From Euryodendron excelsum (taxonomy: Eukaryota; Streptophyta; Magnoliopsida; Ericales; Pentaphylacaceae), in assembly GCA_033060915.1 (NCBI GenBank), contig CM065384.1, positions 36,961,001 to 37,025,000 of the forward strand: a stretch of DNA of 64,000 bases. The letters are read 5' to 3'. The translations under genes were made by a program, and so were the position numbers. Shown piece after piece: positions 15,001 to 24,861 of the stretch (positions are counted from its first letter, which is position 1; the number at the start of each line of letters is the position of its first letter). Under the pieces are notes generated by a model. That model saw nothing but the letters and a program-made list of their open reading frames with translations. It made no database searches and had not been told where the DNA came from.

Positions 15001-17692
15001 ATCAGGCCCAATTCTTACACTAAACCCAACATTTTTTGACCCCAATCCAAACCTGTAGCAATTTAAAACCATAGATCCAGCCAGAGTCAGCCCACTAGTC
15101 TAGCCCAATTGAACCCAAAAGAGCCAGAACCAATTACAAAAAACCAAAACAGGCCCAATAGCCAAAGCCAACAAGTACCTATTTGAGTCCAGCCCACTTA
15201 TACTAACCAAAGCTAGTAGATTCAATTAGGCCAGGTTCATATCACAACCTTAAACCCAATCCAGTTTAACCCAACTGTCAACCAAACAAACCCAAATTCC
15301 TAATACCCCGCTTCAACCAGGCGCCATTCAGCAAGCCCAAAGTTGAACTAGAGGGCTCCAATCACCCAAAACAAAAAAAAAAAAAAAACGAAAGCAGTCC
15401 AGCAGCTTGAAAAAAAAAAAGTACCAGGAAATACTAAGGAGCTTGGAAAACACACTTCTAGAGCTACCATACATTTGTTGGAGAACCAAAACATATCAGG
15501 GAGCTTACATTTAATCTCAGAAAAGGTACAAAGCTCTTTGAAAACTTGGTTAATTTTTTTCTCTATTTGGTGAGTTAATATATATATTGTAATTTGGTCC
15601 AAATAAATCCTTTGATCCACCTGGTTTGCTCTCCCGTAGTAAAAAAAAAAGATAAAAATCCCTTCTTCCTTGAATCATCTCATAATTTGCCTTACTTAGA
15701 ACAATTGACTGGCAAGCGCCTAAATCATCTTCTTTGGTTACCCCTCACTTGCATTCATGACCCTAAAGGATGCTCGTGTTGCATTAGAACAAAGAGTCCA
15801 AATATAGAAACCAACATGAACACATTACAGGAGTCAATAGACCGATTACGTCAGGCATTTCATGCAAAGATAGAAAGACATTTTTCCCAATTGTCCAAGT
15901 CCTTAGAAAAGTGTCACATTGATGAGCATGGAATTGGCCAACCTATCTTACATAATCCTAGACGAAACCTTACTAGTAGTACACCTAGCAATTCTATTAG
16001 GTCCATAACTTCAGAGCGATATCATGAGACATGTGTCCATGATATCCCTATCAAGGAAAGTCACGTTCATAAAATGGAGGACGAAGATCAAGAATCGTTT
16101 GGACTTGACCTTATTTTCCCAATTATGGAGGATGATGAGGAATCCCTCGGACTTGATCTTCTTTTCACAACTATAAAGGAAGATCAGGAATCCTTTGAAT
16201 TTGACCTTATCTCCACGTCAATGGAAAAAGATCAAGACAGTGAACCTATTTTGTTAAAACCTAACAAACCCCTTAATGCTTTTCCTTCATTTCTTGTGTT
16301 TGGACCTACTGCATATTTATGTGACTCACCAGTAGATGAGAATATTAATTTTGTTTTCACTGTTGAGAAGTTGTTTCCTTACCAAGATATCTTTGAGCCT
16401 TCTATTTTGCCCTCAGATTTGTCTACAGGTGGAGTTCATAACATTCCCAGTCTTCAGCCACTTCTGCCTTAGCATGAGGATCAAATTGAGATTGTTCTGG
16501 ATATTTTATATGTTCTTTCTTTGCACAATGGTTTTTGGAGATGTCTTATGCAATGAAAGAGTAGCCCACCCATTGATGTTATTCCGATTTTTTATGACCC
16601 AGACCAATACTTTGACCCAGGTTAATTCAAGATCTATCAAAAAAAAAAAATTTACTCTCAATACGAGAGTTCACTCGGCCGGAGAGAATGATGCGGAATA
16701 AAGAGATCAATAATTTTAATTTCTTTAAAATTGGAGTTTTAGTAGGACTTTATTTTAGGAGTTTTATTTCACGCAGAATTCTATGTTATTTTCTATTTTG
16801 CATTATCTATTTATAGGGCAAGGTAGGTATATAAGTGATTAGCTTGAATGGTTATTAAATTGATTGAATATTAAATTTTCTCTGCCTATGAGTTTCTCTT
16901 CCTCGTCTTTTCTACCCATTCTGATTCTTTCCTCCTTTTCTCTCCTACCTATTCTATTTCTACGACTCTTTGGTTCTATTGTTACTTGTCCTGCGTCACT
17001 GTGTCAGATACTTTACCCTTTGACTCCGACACTAGGGTAAGGATATGAGTATGGATATGGATACAGATATGTGTCCAACATGTATTGTTGGATATTAACC
17101 TAACAAAAACATTTAGTAATTCTAGTTTGCGACATAAATATGCAAAAAATTCTCATATTATGCATGAAAAGCTCCATAACATCCGGCACACACTATTTTA
17201 TCCTAAAAGTTTAAAAAATATATAAAATATTCTGATGTGTCCTCATGACCTTGGAAGTGGGAATTAGATGGATCTAATACTTGGACACATACCTTCTCCC
17301 AACACCCTACACCTGTGACCATGTAACATGGGTTTGAGCAATATACTTTGCCTTATTTTAGCATCGAAGCCATATTCAAGGTTCTCAAAATCATTACCAA
17401 TATTAACCTTACAGCCCCTAAGTTTCATAATATTCTAGAGCTAAATGTATCCCTAATCCCAAACAAATGCAAAATGAGACATGCAACTGAACATAGACTT
17501 CAATTTACAGATACTATCATTCTGTGACATTTCATCTTTTATCTATTTTGGTGTATATCTTTAATTTGATTTCAGTCGAACACGTCCCACCAAAGCGACA
17601 TTCAGGACCTTGACTAACAAAAGGATAATAAAGAATGTAACAAGAAATATCATTTTTTACCTTCTCTCTCCAGCCAACATACTTGAAGTCAT
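1..17692 (-). CDS. MOS1: MODIFIER OF SNC1 1 (MOS1), N-terminal part; continues past the left edge
   Basis: Nuclear BAT2-type protein. In Arabidopsis it modulates transcription of the immune receptor gene SNC1 (family knowledge). CDS exons, minus strand: 17661-17692, 5111-5191, 4978-5022, 4403-4775, 3979-4081, 1749-1829, 304-1642 and 1-224 (open at the edge). All junctions are GT-AG and the phases chain without a break, giving about 759 codons, roughly half of the family length. The protein opens MTSSMLAGERRWASARRGG, the hallmark start of plant MOS1. A Ser/Gly/Trp-rich BAT2_N region follows, then (exon 304-1642) a Pro/Gly/Tyr-rich stretch with motifs such as PPTALAN, RPGFYPGP and GPYKVLLKQ. 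The start was chosen because only the ATG at 17692 joins in phase to exon 2; a second in-frame ATG lies four codons on. Intron 1 is about 12.5 kb and packed with transposons. I see no stop or frameshift in the part present. Confidence 0.93.
1830..3978 (-). other. MOS1 intron between exons 3979-4081 and 1749-1829
   Basis: AT-rich intron with no supported coding content. It contains the MITE-like copy at about 2361-2683. The rest shows only A-runs and simple AT-rich sequence. Confidence 0.8.
2361..2683. mobile_element. MITE-like repeat, copy A
   Basis: This segment is a clear inverted copy of 17003-17340: reverse-complementing it gives the same order of landmarks (GACACT..., TGTGTCCAACATGTATTG, ACATTTAGTAATT, AAATATGCA, ATTAGATG.ATC). 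The ends are rich in near-palindromic GGTGTCGG/CCGACA motifs. No ORF. Non-autonomous DNA transposon is the best reading; family unknown and borders approximate. Confidence 0.6.
5398..6925. mobile_element. MULE-like non-autonomous DNA transposon (possible Pack-MULE)
   Basis: The ends are inverted repeats: the left end GAGAAGTGCTAGCGACAGT pairs with the right end, whose reverse complement is GAGGAATGCTAGCGACAGT. Weaker pairing continues for about 100 bp. A 10-bp direct duplication TAGTAAATAT flanks it (5388-5397 and 6926-6935), in line with the 9-10 bp duplications of Mutator-like elements. No transposase is visible in the 1,528 bp. The interior is more GC-rich than its surroundings in parts (5700-5850, 6480-6720) and carries GA/CT tracts and an (AT)n run near 6211-6231. 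Such islands may be captured host sequence, but I cannot identify a donor gene. Confidence 0.72.
7129..7822 (-). pseudogene. LINE endonuclease-domain fragment (minus strand)
   Basis: Minus-strand frames read as the AP-endonuclease part of a plant LINE ORF2. The CLQETK motif is near 7490, followed in shifted frames by GGILLMWDKR and a VYG...FLGEL segment. The reading is broken by frameshifts and by a C-run then A-run at about 7411-7446. This is the 5' part of a LINE reading frame, lying head to head with the 3' part at 7823-8849. Confidence 0.65.
7786..7853. repeat. 29-bp inverted repeat at the LINE inversion junction
   Basis: The arms 7786-7814 and 7825-7853 are reverse complements at 27 of 29 positions, with a 10-nt spacer. 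They sit where the minus-strand and plus-strand LINE fragments meet. Confidence 0.85.
7823..8849 (+). pseudogene. LINE 3' part: late ORF2 and zf-RVT domain, ending in a short A-run
   Basis: Plus-strand frames resemble the segment downstream of reverse transcriptase in plant LINEs (LWKGIRM..., RIKFWR..., EEAFPAMFSL). The zinc-binding zf-RVT region at about 8191-8439 has WCCLCKRDGEQQSHIFLYC, giving the CX2C...HX4C pattern. Several stops and shifts interrupt it. The 3' end TACTTATAAAAAAA near 8849 is the usual LINE terminus. Together with the opposite-strand endonuclease fragment this looks like an insertion with an inverted 5' half. Confidence 0.7.
9407..9612. mobile_element. MITE of the GTTTGGAT...ATCCAA family, copy 1
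   Basis: It starts GGCTATGTTTGGATCTTGG. The reverse complement of its end (CACTGTGTGGATATTGG) matches closely. It has an AT-rich interior, about 200 bp long, with no ORF. Related copies are at 38234-38432 and 41573-41773. Confidence 0.6.
11641..11868 (+). mobile_element. 5'-truncated LINE 3' end
   Basis: An open frame (11644-11883) rich in Trp, Phe and Leu resembles the C-terminal tail of plant LINE ORF2. It ends just before the ACTTATCAAAAAAAAA terminus. The similarity is to the LINE class in general; no full domain is present. Confidence 0.5.
12240..12569 (+). mobile_element. TRIM (miniature LTR retrotransposon)
   Basis: Two short related terminal repeats, 12240-12315 and 12474-12569, both end in a ...TTAACA motif and share AGCTTGA.AT.CATT near the start and AAGCTTTTAGG/ACGCTTTGGG further on. 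The first is followed directly by TAGTATCCAAGC, close to the initiator-methionine tRNA primer site TGGTATCAGAGC. The second is preceded by the purine tract GTGAGGGGGG. The interior is about 158 bp and non-coding. No clear target duplication was found and the 5' border is approximate. Confidence 0.6.
14012..14321 (+). repeat. 5' LTR of the non-autonomous element
   Basis: 310 bp, beginning TGATGCGGAATAAAG and ending CCTACATCA, directly followed by the tRNA-Met primer site. Confidence 0.9.
15594..16472 (+). CDS. Unknown 292-codon ORF inside the LARD-like element
   Basis: I do not recognise this protein. The first in-frame start is at 15594, but the ATG near residue 74 (MNTLQESIDRLRQAFHAKIE, a likely amphipathic helix) may be the real start. 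Residues about 160-220 hold three imperfect acidic repeats of roughly 20 residues (MEDEDQESFGLDLIF, MEDDEESLGLDLLF, IKEDQESFEFDLIS) and the beginning of a fourth. There is no zinc knuckle, protease DTG or YxDD motif. It occupies over a third of the internal region of an element that lacks the usual retroviral-type genes. Either it is element-encoded (gag-like or accessory) or captured host sequence. An open frame of this length in AT-rich DNA is unlikely by chance but is not proof of expression. Confidence 0.5.
   Translation: MVQINPLIHLVCSPVVKKKDKNPFFLESSHNLPYLEQLTGKRLNHLLWLPLTCIHDPKGCSCCIRTKSPNIETNMNTLQESIDRLRQAFHAKIERHFSQLSKSLEKCHIDEHGIGQPILHNPRRNLTSSTPSNSIRSITSERYHETCVHDIPIKESHVHKMEDEDQESFGLDLIFPIMEDDEESLGLDLLFTTIKEDQESFEFDLISTSMEKDQDSEPILLKPNKPLNAFPSFLVFGPTAYLCDSPVDENINFVFTVEKLFPYQDIFEPSILPSDLSTGGVHNIPSLQPLLP
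16689..16998 (+). repeat. 3' LTR of the non-autonomous element
   Basis: 310 bp, the same length as the 5' LTR, beginning TGATGCGGAATAAAG and ending CCTGCGTCA. It is followed by the CTGTG duplication. Confidence 0.9.
17003..17340. mobile_element. MITE-like repeat, copy B (interrupted by the LTR element)
   Basis: Inverted relative to copy A at 2361-2683, with shared landmarks GTGTCCAACATGTATTG and ACATTTAGTAATTCTAG. The LARD-like element inserted at its edge, as the CTGTG duplication reads directly into it. Related GTGTCCG/CGGACA-rich sequence recurs at about 17940-18365. Confidence 0.55.
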
Positions 17693-17737
17693 TCTTCAAA
17701 GGTATTCCCAAGGTCATCCAAACAATTTTCACACAGC
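17693..17737 (-). promoter_or_regulatory. MOS1 5' leader segment with overlapping upstream ORF
   Basis: An acceptor (pyrimidine tract then CAG) ends at 17738, leaving 45 nt of leader before the MOS1 start at 17692. An upstream ATG at 17717-17715 is out of frame with the main start. Followed through the spliced exons, it reads 64 codons before a TAG early in the exon at 4403-4775. Its context is weak (T at -3), while the main ATG has A at -3. Initiation could therefore be shared by leaky scanning. The sequence shows the ORF; a regulatory role is inference. Confidence 0.55.
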
Positions 17738-18793
17738 CTGTAGGAAAAAGAAATTAGTAAAACCCAGCCACAAATGACAAATTACAACCAACAAAATGCA
17801 AATATAGTCAACCAACACTTTCAAGGCTTAGGCCATGGATAAATTGGGTTTGGTATAGCAAATTCAACCACATAAAACATTTTCAAGAAGCATTTTTTCA
17901 AATGCGCCTAACTAATAAGCACGGATTCTTCTACGAAAGTGTTGTGTCCGCGTCGGACACTCCCCAAACTGTGTCGGACATGCGCATATGTGTGCTATTA
18001 TTTCAAAAAAATTTAGATGAAGAAATGCTTCAGACACTGAGAGGACACATGTATCTGTCACTTGGAGGTCCATGTTCATCACTTGGATACACATGAAGCA
18101 CTTGCAAGTGTGAAGAAAATAAGTTGGGATTCAATTGTAAAATACAAGCAAAGGGATTTCATACCTAATTTGACGTTTAAGCTATGTAATACATTATTTT
18201 TTACTTTTAATTAGATAACTAACCTACAATTTTGTTATTATCTTGAATAAAATATTCCAATATATGACATATAAACAATATGTAAAATATACATTTTTGT
18301 CGTGTCCCCACCACTATGCCAGTGTGTCCGTGTCGCTGTTCGTATCCATGCTTCTTACGCTCCTATCAATTTAGTTCTAATAGTTGCAGCCATATTAGGA
18401 GTTCTTCTTACAAACATGCTGTCATGTTATGTTTTAGATGTTCTCAGGATCTAATTCAATTGGAGTCTAAACATGCCAATAAATAAATACAATAAGTTTT
18501 AGGCAATTCTCACTCGTTTTTTAAGGGTCTACGAAGCTTAATAAACACTTCACAGGTCTAATTGGGATTTAGCCAGACCAATCAATTCAAAAGAGTCATT
18601 AAGAAGAGTTATAAGCTAGTAGAACAATGTTAGAGAACTCGAACCAATGCTACCTATGCAGGACTAAGGCTATCACAAACTAGTGGAAAACTGGCGTTTA
18701 AAATAGAGGAAGAAAAGTTCTGAGATTTCTAGATAAGCAGAAAACAGATATTCTGGGGTTTTAAGGGCTAGAGGATGAAGGTAGAGAAAGGTT

Positions 18794-18921
18794 AGGGTTA
18801 GTTAGGGCTTCATGGAGCAGAATTTTGCTAGTGGAAGAACAAAGCTTAGGGTTAGTTAGAGCTTCATGGAGCAGAATTTTGCTAGTGGAAGAAGAAGAAG
18901 AAGAAGAAGAAGAAGAAGAAG
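18794..18921. repeat. 54-bp tandem duplication followed by (GAA)n
   Basis: AGGGTTAGTTAG.GCTTCATG recurs at 18794 and 18848 (period 54, nearly identical). The second copy runs into about eleven GAA units. Confidence 0.9.
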
Positions 18922-20117
18922 AAAAGAGGAGAAGAATCCAGGGACCAATTTGACATTGTTTTGAAAATTTTCTTCTATTCTCAAAAAATGAAAAATGAAC
19001 ACTGAAATCGTGTTTGGTAAAACTATTTCACAGCTATTGTCGAGAAATTTCAATGAAAACAGTCCATTTTCAGGAGACATATTAAAACTTTTTTCTGAGT
19101 TCTCAAAAGGAATCAGATTCATAAAAAAACCGAAAACACTACAAAAACGAGTGGGTTTACATATTTCCCATCAATTTTATTTCTGAAAACACTAAACCAC
19201 AAACAAAAATTAAAAAACTGAAAAAATACCGAACTGGCCCTAGAAATCTCACCTAAAATATCCTTAAGAATCCATCCCACAATTAGGTTGCATCACACAA
19301 TTACAAACTTGCAAATTATTATCACTCAACTTCACTGAATACAAACACTACCTGGTTTTGTTTTTTATCTACTTATTTATTTATTTAATGTGTTGCTAGC
19401 TACATAGTTGTTCGGAATTTTTTTTGAGAACTTTTCTATTTCAGAAACAAGAAAAATAAAAAATAAAAAACAAAAGGAAGGGTCTCCGAGAACCATTTTG
19501 AGTAAAACTTACAAAACAACTATTTTGAAATTTTTTCTTAAAAACAGTTCATATTTCTAGAAACTGTTTTAAACTACTTTCCAAGTGTACAAAAATTCAA
19601 GTTTATAAGAAAATAGAAACCATTTCCAAATGATTGTGTTTTCAAATTTTCCATCATTTCTATTTCTTTTTTCTTCCTGTTCTGCCATCATATCTATTTC
19701 TAAAAACTTGATAAATGAAAACCGAAAATGAAAAGGAAAAGGGTGAATTAAAAACAAGAACGCTTTACGCTGCACTTTCCCAATACAACTACAATTGAAG
19801 GAACAAAAAAAATTGATAGATTTCACTCCTAAGTCATATATAAGAACTGAATGTGACAATTAAACCCAAAATACAATCTATGGACATGTTCGCAAATCTA
19901 TAAATTACCAAAATAAACTACCTTGCAGAAACTTAAAAGTATACATAAAATTGTGCCAGTATCATATTAACCTAAGATATATATGAAATGAGACGCAACA
20001 CAATACCGTGGTTATTTTGCCTCAAGACAAAAAGTCTTCTCAAGGGCCCAAACTTAAATAGTTTTCCAATTCAGGAGTGGATGTATCATCTAACCCAATG
20101 ATTGTTGCTGCATCAGT

Positions 20118-20118
<1 letters not shown>

Positions 20119-20160
<42 letters not shown>
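20119..20160. repeat. (CT)n microsatellite
   Basis: About 20 perfect CT units. The Ser/Leu-rich ORFs across it are repeat artefacts. Confidence 0.98.
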
Positions 20161-20161
<1 letters not shown>

Positions 20162-22802
20162 TGGAAAATACAATACACGCTCCCTCTCTCATATCTCTTT
20201 ATTCTCTGTTTCTCATTGACTCCTTTTACTCGTTATCAATACAAAAGAAAAAATCAACATAAGTCATGTCCCACCACTTTCTGAAAAAACAATCTTTAAA
20301 ACCATGTTAATCGGTGTTAGGACCCAATATCCATGAAGGGTATTGAGATGGGGCATATTTTTAACACAACTCAAGGATCTTTGCAAACAGGGGAATGAGC
20401 CATCCAGCCTTAGATAGAATCCTTCACTCAACCATGACAATAAATCCTAGGAGGTATATTTGACTTGGCCCACAAGTACGTCATGTGCGTAGAATTAATC
20501 AAACTCTATTTCTACTAAACATACACTATTTTATCATAGGCTGTTTTACGGTTTTTAGGTTTTAGAAACATAACTTTGGTATGAATATGTTACAATAATG
20601 GTAGAAACTAGAAAGAACTATTAGGCCATTCCCACTCATTGTTAGGGTTCTATATCTAGATGAATATACCATCAAAAGGAGGGAGAAAAAGCAAAAAGAA
20701 AAGTTAAAAATGTAGGAGCTTTAAGCACCCCACCCCTCTCTCTTCTTATGTCTCTCTGAAAATATATATATATGTATAAACAGATTCATCTCTCTTCTCT
20801 TATATTTGAGATTGAGAGGCATGGAAGTCTGTCAATGCCCTCTTCCTCTCACCAGTGTCCCAAGCTCACATGAAGTACAACTCTATGAGCTTGAGCTAGT
20901 CTTGAATTGAGCTAGACTATCTGAAAGGTGACAGCTAACCTAGTTACTAAAAGTCTCTCAGTGATCATGTCCAATCATAGGGATTAACTCTTACCTATCA
21001 AATAAAAGGACAAGGATAGGAATCTTTTCATCATTGAGTAATGAAGACATCCAGTAACAATCAATTGCTAACTCCCAAACTATTCCCTCACTCCATCTTT
21101 CCCCTAAATCATATCCCCAAAATGAGAGACCAGAAGAGGAACACACACAGGTGCATTAAGCAAGGAAAGTCATGGCAACATAAAACCAACCCCACCTAAA
21201 ACCCAACTCAAGGTTTATGGACATTATTTGATCACACCCTTACCCTAATAATCGTGGCTCAACTTCATTCGATGGGATCAAAAAAGAGTAATGCTATAAA
21301 CACCGATGTGAATTCAAACTCTACCTCAACACTAACACATTCCTCTCCAAGAGAACTAATCACCTCTCTAATGTTTCCCTATGCCGAAACAACAACCCAT
21401 CTAATTTATTTTTTATAACTCTCTACTTACACAAGTTTCCCATGCTTCTCTAGTGCTTTTGTAATCTCCCGGACCCCACCCAAAAGAAGAGAAAAACAAA
21501 AAAAAAAAAAAAAACAAATTAATTTCCACTACCATCTTTAACCAGGAATTTATAGTACTGAAATATAATTGTAAACTACGAAATTTTCAAGATTAATTTA
21601 TCAATTAAGCTTAAAATAAAAACTGCTTTCCACTTAGAGTTTTAGTATTCAATGATAAATCAAGTCTCTTGGAGTTAAAATTAATAGTCATTTGCAGTCA
21701 ACTTTTAGATTTAAGTGATAGGTAATTATGCACTATCAAACACGCCCGATTGAAAACCACTGAATGCATTCAATTTTAAGTACTTAACTGTATTATCAAA
21801 CATGCCCTTAATTAGCCATCCCCTAGACAGTACTTTTCTAGGAGAAATTTACATATGATCAATTGCTCACCAATGCATGCCTTTACTTGCAAAAAGTTCA
21901 CATAATCTGTAGTTATGTACTTCATTTATTAAAACTTGTGTCCTAATTCTCACGATTGTAACAATTAGCTATTCATAAAACTATAAAATACTCTAATGGT
22001 CTGCCAATATATTTCATAACTTTTCTTACTTATAAAAAAAATATTTCACACTTATTGTATTGCAACTTAAAGAAAAAAAATCAATATCCATGCTGTATAA
22101 CTTCAAGATATCCATCGACGTTAAGTCAGGAGCCTTGACCAAAATGATAACAAAGGAGTGAACTGCCAAATGTCTCAAAAATCATGAGTATATAGTTGAA
22201 GGGTTTGGTGCTACCAAGAAAGTGATATGGAGCATTGGTAAGCCAACAAAAAGGAATTGTGGACCACTGGTCTACTACAACCTATTGCGCAAAAAAAAAA
22301 AAAAAAAAAATTGCACAACGAAAAATAAAAGAAGAAGAAACTTCAAAACAGAACATGCTGTAAAATGCCACTAATACATTCAGGCTAACTTAATAGAATG
22401 ATTCAAAAAGCGTACGATTCCAGTTTCAAGCAGCTAATTATTTAGTTACAAAAAAAATCATATCCTGACAGATATCAGATTGCACATACATAATTTAAAT
22501 TGAAAAAAGAAAAACGCAAAAAAAAAAAGAAAAATGTAGTTCAACCGTTCGTATATCTAATATCTGTGTCAGGGGTATGTGAAGTGTATCTGTACGAGTA
22601 TGATATATCTTAATAACAATAACAGCATGCGTTGCGTTCCGAACCCTAAATACTCATTTTCCTGGGTTTTTGAGTCGTGCCCTCCTTGGGTAGCAAACCC
22701 TAAAATCTAATTTTTCATGCTTTAAAGAAACGACATAAATTATACACACTCACGCATATATGTAAATAATTTTATATATACAGAAATAGAGAAGGTGCTT
22801 AC

Positions 22803-23050
22803 CAGGAGAGAGAGGGATAGAGACTAAGTCCGATCTGTGACAAAAAAGAAGGTTCGATCTATAAACAGAAGCAATATAGAGAGAGGGAGAGGTGGTGACG
22901 GTGTAGATATGTATATACAGTTGGTGACGGTGATGAGAAGGGATCGGAGAGAGAGAGCGCGAGAGAGGGAGGAGAGAGAGAGAAGGGGCCAATGAAGCCA
23001 ATGCTGGTTCGGACCCAAACCCAGAGCCCAACTCCTTCTTAAACCATAGT
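22803..23050 (-). other. Probable non-coding first exon (5' leader) of MOS1
   Basis: On the minus strand a CT-rich leader-like stretch ends in CTCCTG followed by a consensus donor GTAAGC (donor at 22802). No coding match is seen. It is the only convincing leader-like donor upstream of the acceptor at 17738, so splicing across about 5 kb is inferred. Upstream of it on the minus strand are TGGGCT/GGCCC motifs (for example complement of 23024-23030), common near plant housekeeping start sites. Short open frames here are products of CT repeats and are not called. The right boundary is approximate. Confidence 0.5.
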
Positions 23051-24027
23051 TAAGTTGGAGTTCAGGTTCAGAGTCTCGCGGGCTGCGATTTTCCACACCT
23101 TTCTCACGCGTGATTAATGATGTTAGCATATCCACTTTTTTTCTTTTTCTTTTTTTTTTCCCTTTTTATTTTCACTTTTTAATTTGCTCGTAGCACTTAA
23201 AATTTTGGTCGTTTCAAGAATAGATAATAATTCAATTTAGAAAAAAATAAAAAATAAAAAGTAGTGGATCACATGAAAATTAAGGAAGAAAATCGATTTT
23301 AGTGTGAAAAATCTCACAAATTATTAGTAGAAGGATGAGGTACTCGTGATAAAAATTTTATATTAAGAATGATCACTTTTTCTTTTTTCATTCACAACTT
23401 TTATGATTATGTGTTTCTTTATTCGGTAAGTATATCATTTCGTGTTTTACACGATTAAATAGAATTATATAAGAACGTAAAGAGCAAGTGTTTGCTCTTA
23501 ATGATGAATAACAATATATCATTGTTTTGCATGTAATGTAAGGCTAATATGGTTAATAAAAACATAAATAAGAAATACACCGGAATTAATTTGATTCGAT
23601 GGTAACTTCTTGTAGGATATTACAATTTACAACTACCCCCACGAAAGATAAAGTCAAAAACTAAATTGATAATTTCACATTATATCTCATATTCATGTGT
23701 GTAATATATAGCAAAAAAGTGCAATTGTAATATCATATGGACTTTGATTGATATACTAGGCCTAGTATGACGTACTATATTGACATTACTTGCGAAGAAG
23801 TGCTAGATTAAATTGACCTTAGAAAGATAAAGCCTCTCATTCGTCTTGTTAAGAGTGAATTTCTTAAGAATTTTGACGGAAAAAGTCTAATAGATATGTA
23901 ATACTGGGTGTTCTATAGTAATTCATATCAAATGATAATATATAATATATTATAATATAGTGAAGAGACTTTTAAAAAATAATATCACATGACAAAATCT
24001 AATAAAGTATTTACTTAGAATTCTATC
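23051..24027. other. Intergenic, AT-rich
   Basis: Upstream region of MOS1. Apart from TGGGC/GGCCC motifs near the leader exon I see no gene, RNA or bounded repeat. Confidence 0.7.
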
Positions 24028-24610
24028 TAGGGGTGTGCATGGGTCAAGTCCATGCTAAACTCAAAACTGATCCAATCTTTGTCAGTTCTAAAATTTTAAA
24101 TTTAGAATCAAACCGATCCTCTCATGGAACCGAGCTGGACTAACTTGATTGATTCGGTTCAGTTCTATGTCTCGATTGGGTCGAGTCTAGCTTGATTTGA
24201 ACGGGTCAGGTCTACTTTTTTTACGTAAAACATAGTTTCTTTATTATAAAATAAAAAAAAAAGAATAACCTTGTATCCTCAATTTTTAGAAAATAATTAA
24301 ATAATATTATATAAACACATATTAGCAATAATGAAGTACACATAACAAGGTTTAAAGACATATATGCAATAGATACAAATTTTTATTGCAAAAATATATC
24401 GGATCTCAGTTCGGTTCTCAGGTTTAGTCGGTCGGGTTAGTTATCGATTTAGGTTCAGAAAATGCAAATCCAATAACCGACCGAATTTATCGTTTTAATA
24501 TTTTTTTGACCCACAATCGAATCGAACATTTGATATACTCAAACCAAACCAACCTATTAATGCCCGGTTGATTTGGTTATTAGGTTTTTCGGTTTCTTTG
24601 TACACCCCTA
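24028..24610. mobile_element. hAT-type non-autonomous element
   Basis: The left end TAGGGGTGTGCA and the right end TGTACACCCCTA are inverted repeats at 11 of 12 positions. The 8-bp flanks ATTCTATC (24020-24027) and AGTCTATC (24611-24618) agree at 7 of 8, as expected for hAT. 583 bp, AT-rich, with repeated GGTTC/GAACC-type motifs and no transposase. Confidence 0.72.
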
Positions 24611-24861
24611 AGTCTATCCATCAAACCACAAATACAAATTGTTAATGTTTTCACACACCATGCTTCATCGTTTAAGCAGGATTACTATTGAACACTCAGT
24701 ATTATCTAACAATTAAACTATTTTCTACTTTTGACACCCTCTTGGCAAGACAAATGGAGTTAGTTTGTGATACTACGTGTAATGTCGTTATCCAAACCAA
24801 CATAAGTTGACTAACCTTTGTTATTTATGATAATAAAAAAAGAACTTTGCCAAATAGTAGT
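24611..24861. other. Intergenic spacer
   Basis: AT-rich DNA between the hAT element and the gypsy element. No feature seen apart from the GTAGT target site at 24857-24861. Confidence 0.6.

Larger units (their letters stand above)
14012..16998 (+). mobile_element. Non-autonomous LTR retrotransposon (LARD-like), complete with TSD
   Basis: Two 310-bp LTRs (14012-14321 and 16689-16998), both TG...CA and differing at only a handful of positions, enclose 2,367 bp. A perfect 5-bp target duplication CTGTG flanks it (14007-14011 and 16999-17003). A primer-binding site TGGTATCAAAGCCA begins at 14325 (initiator-Met type), and a purine-rich GGCCGGAGAGAA precedes the 3' LTR. No gag, protease, RT or integrase is recognisable. 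The one long ORF is 15594-16472. The element lies opposite to the host gene MOS1 inside its intron 1. The high LTR similarity suggests a fairly recent insertion. Confidence 0.9.
5192..17660 (-). other. MOS1 intron 1, 12.5 kb, transposon-filled
   Basis: The donor is at 17660-17659 and the acceptor just before 5191. Within it are a MULE-like element, an inverted LINE pair, a LINE tail, a MITE, a TRIM, an LTR element and a MITE interrupted by that LTR element. The stretches 9613-11640, 11869-12239 and 12570-14006 hold AT-rich sequence with no gene that I can support. Confidence 0.85.
17738..22802 (-). other. Inferred MOS1 leader intron, about 5 kb
   Basis: No coding content supported. It holds CGGACA-rich MITE-like sequence (17940-18365), a 54-bp tandem duplication with a GAA run, a possible AT-rich MITE pair near 18970-19700, a CT microsatellite and A-runs (for example 22291-22310). 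The intron call rests on the donor at 22802 and the acceptor at 17738. Confidence 0.5.

Noticed and set aside
20077..20284. Ser/Leu-repeat ORFs
   Set aside because: Translation of the (CT)n microsatellite.
22750..23135. Minus-strand ORFs of 93 and 103 codons near the MOS1 leader exon
   Set aside because: Ser/Leu/Pro-rich frames over CT repeats; no domain, and better explained as 5' leader.
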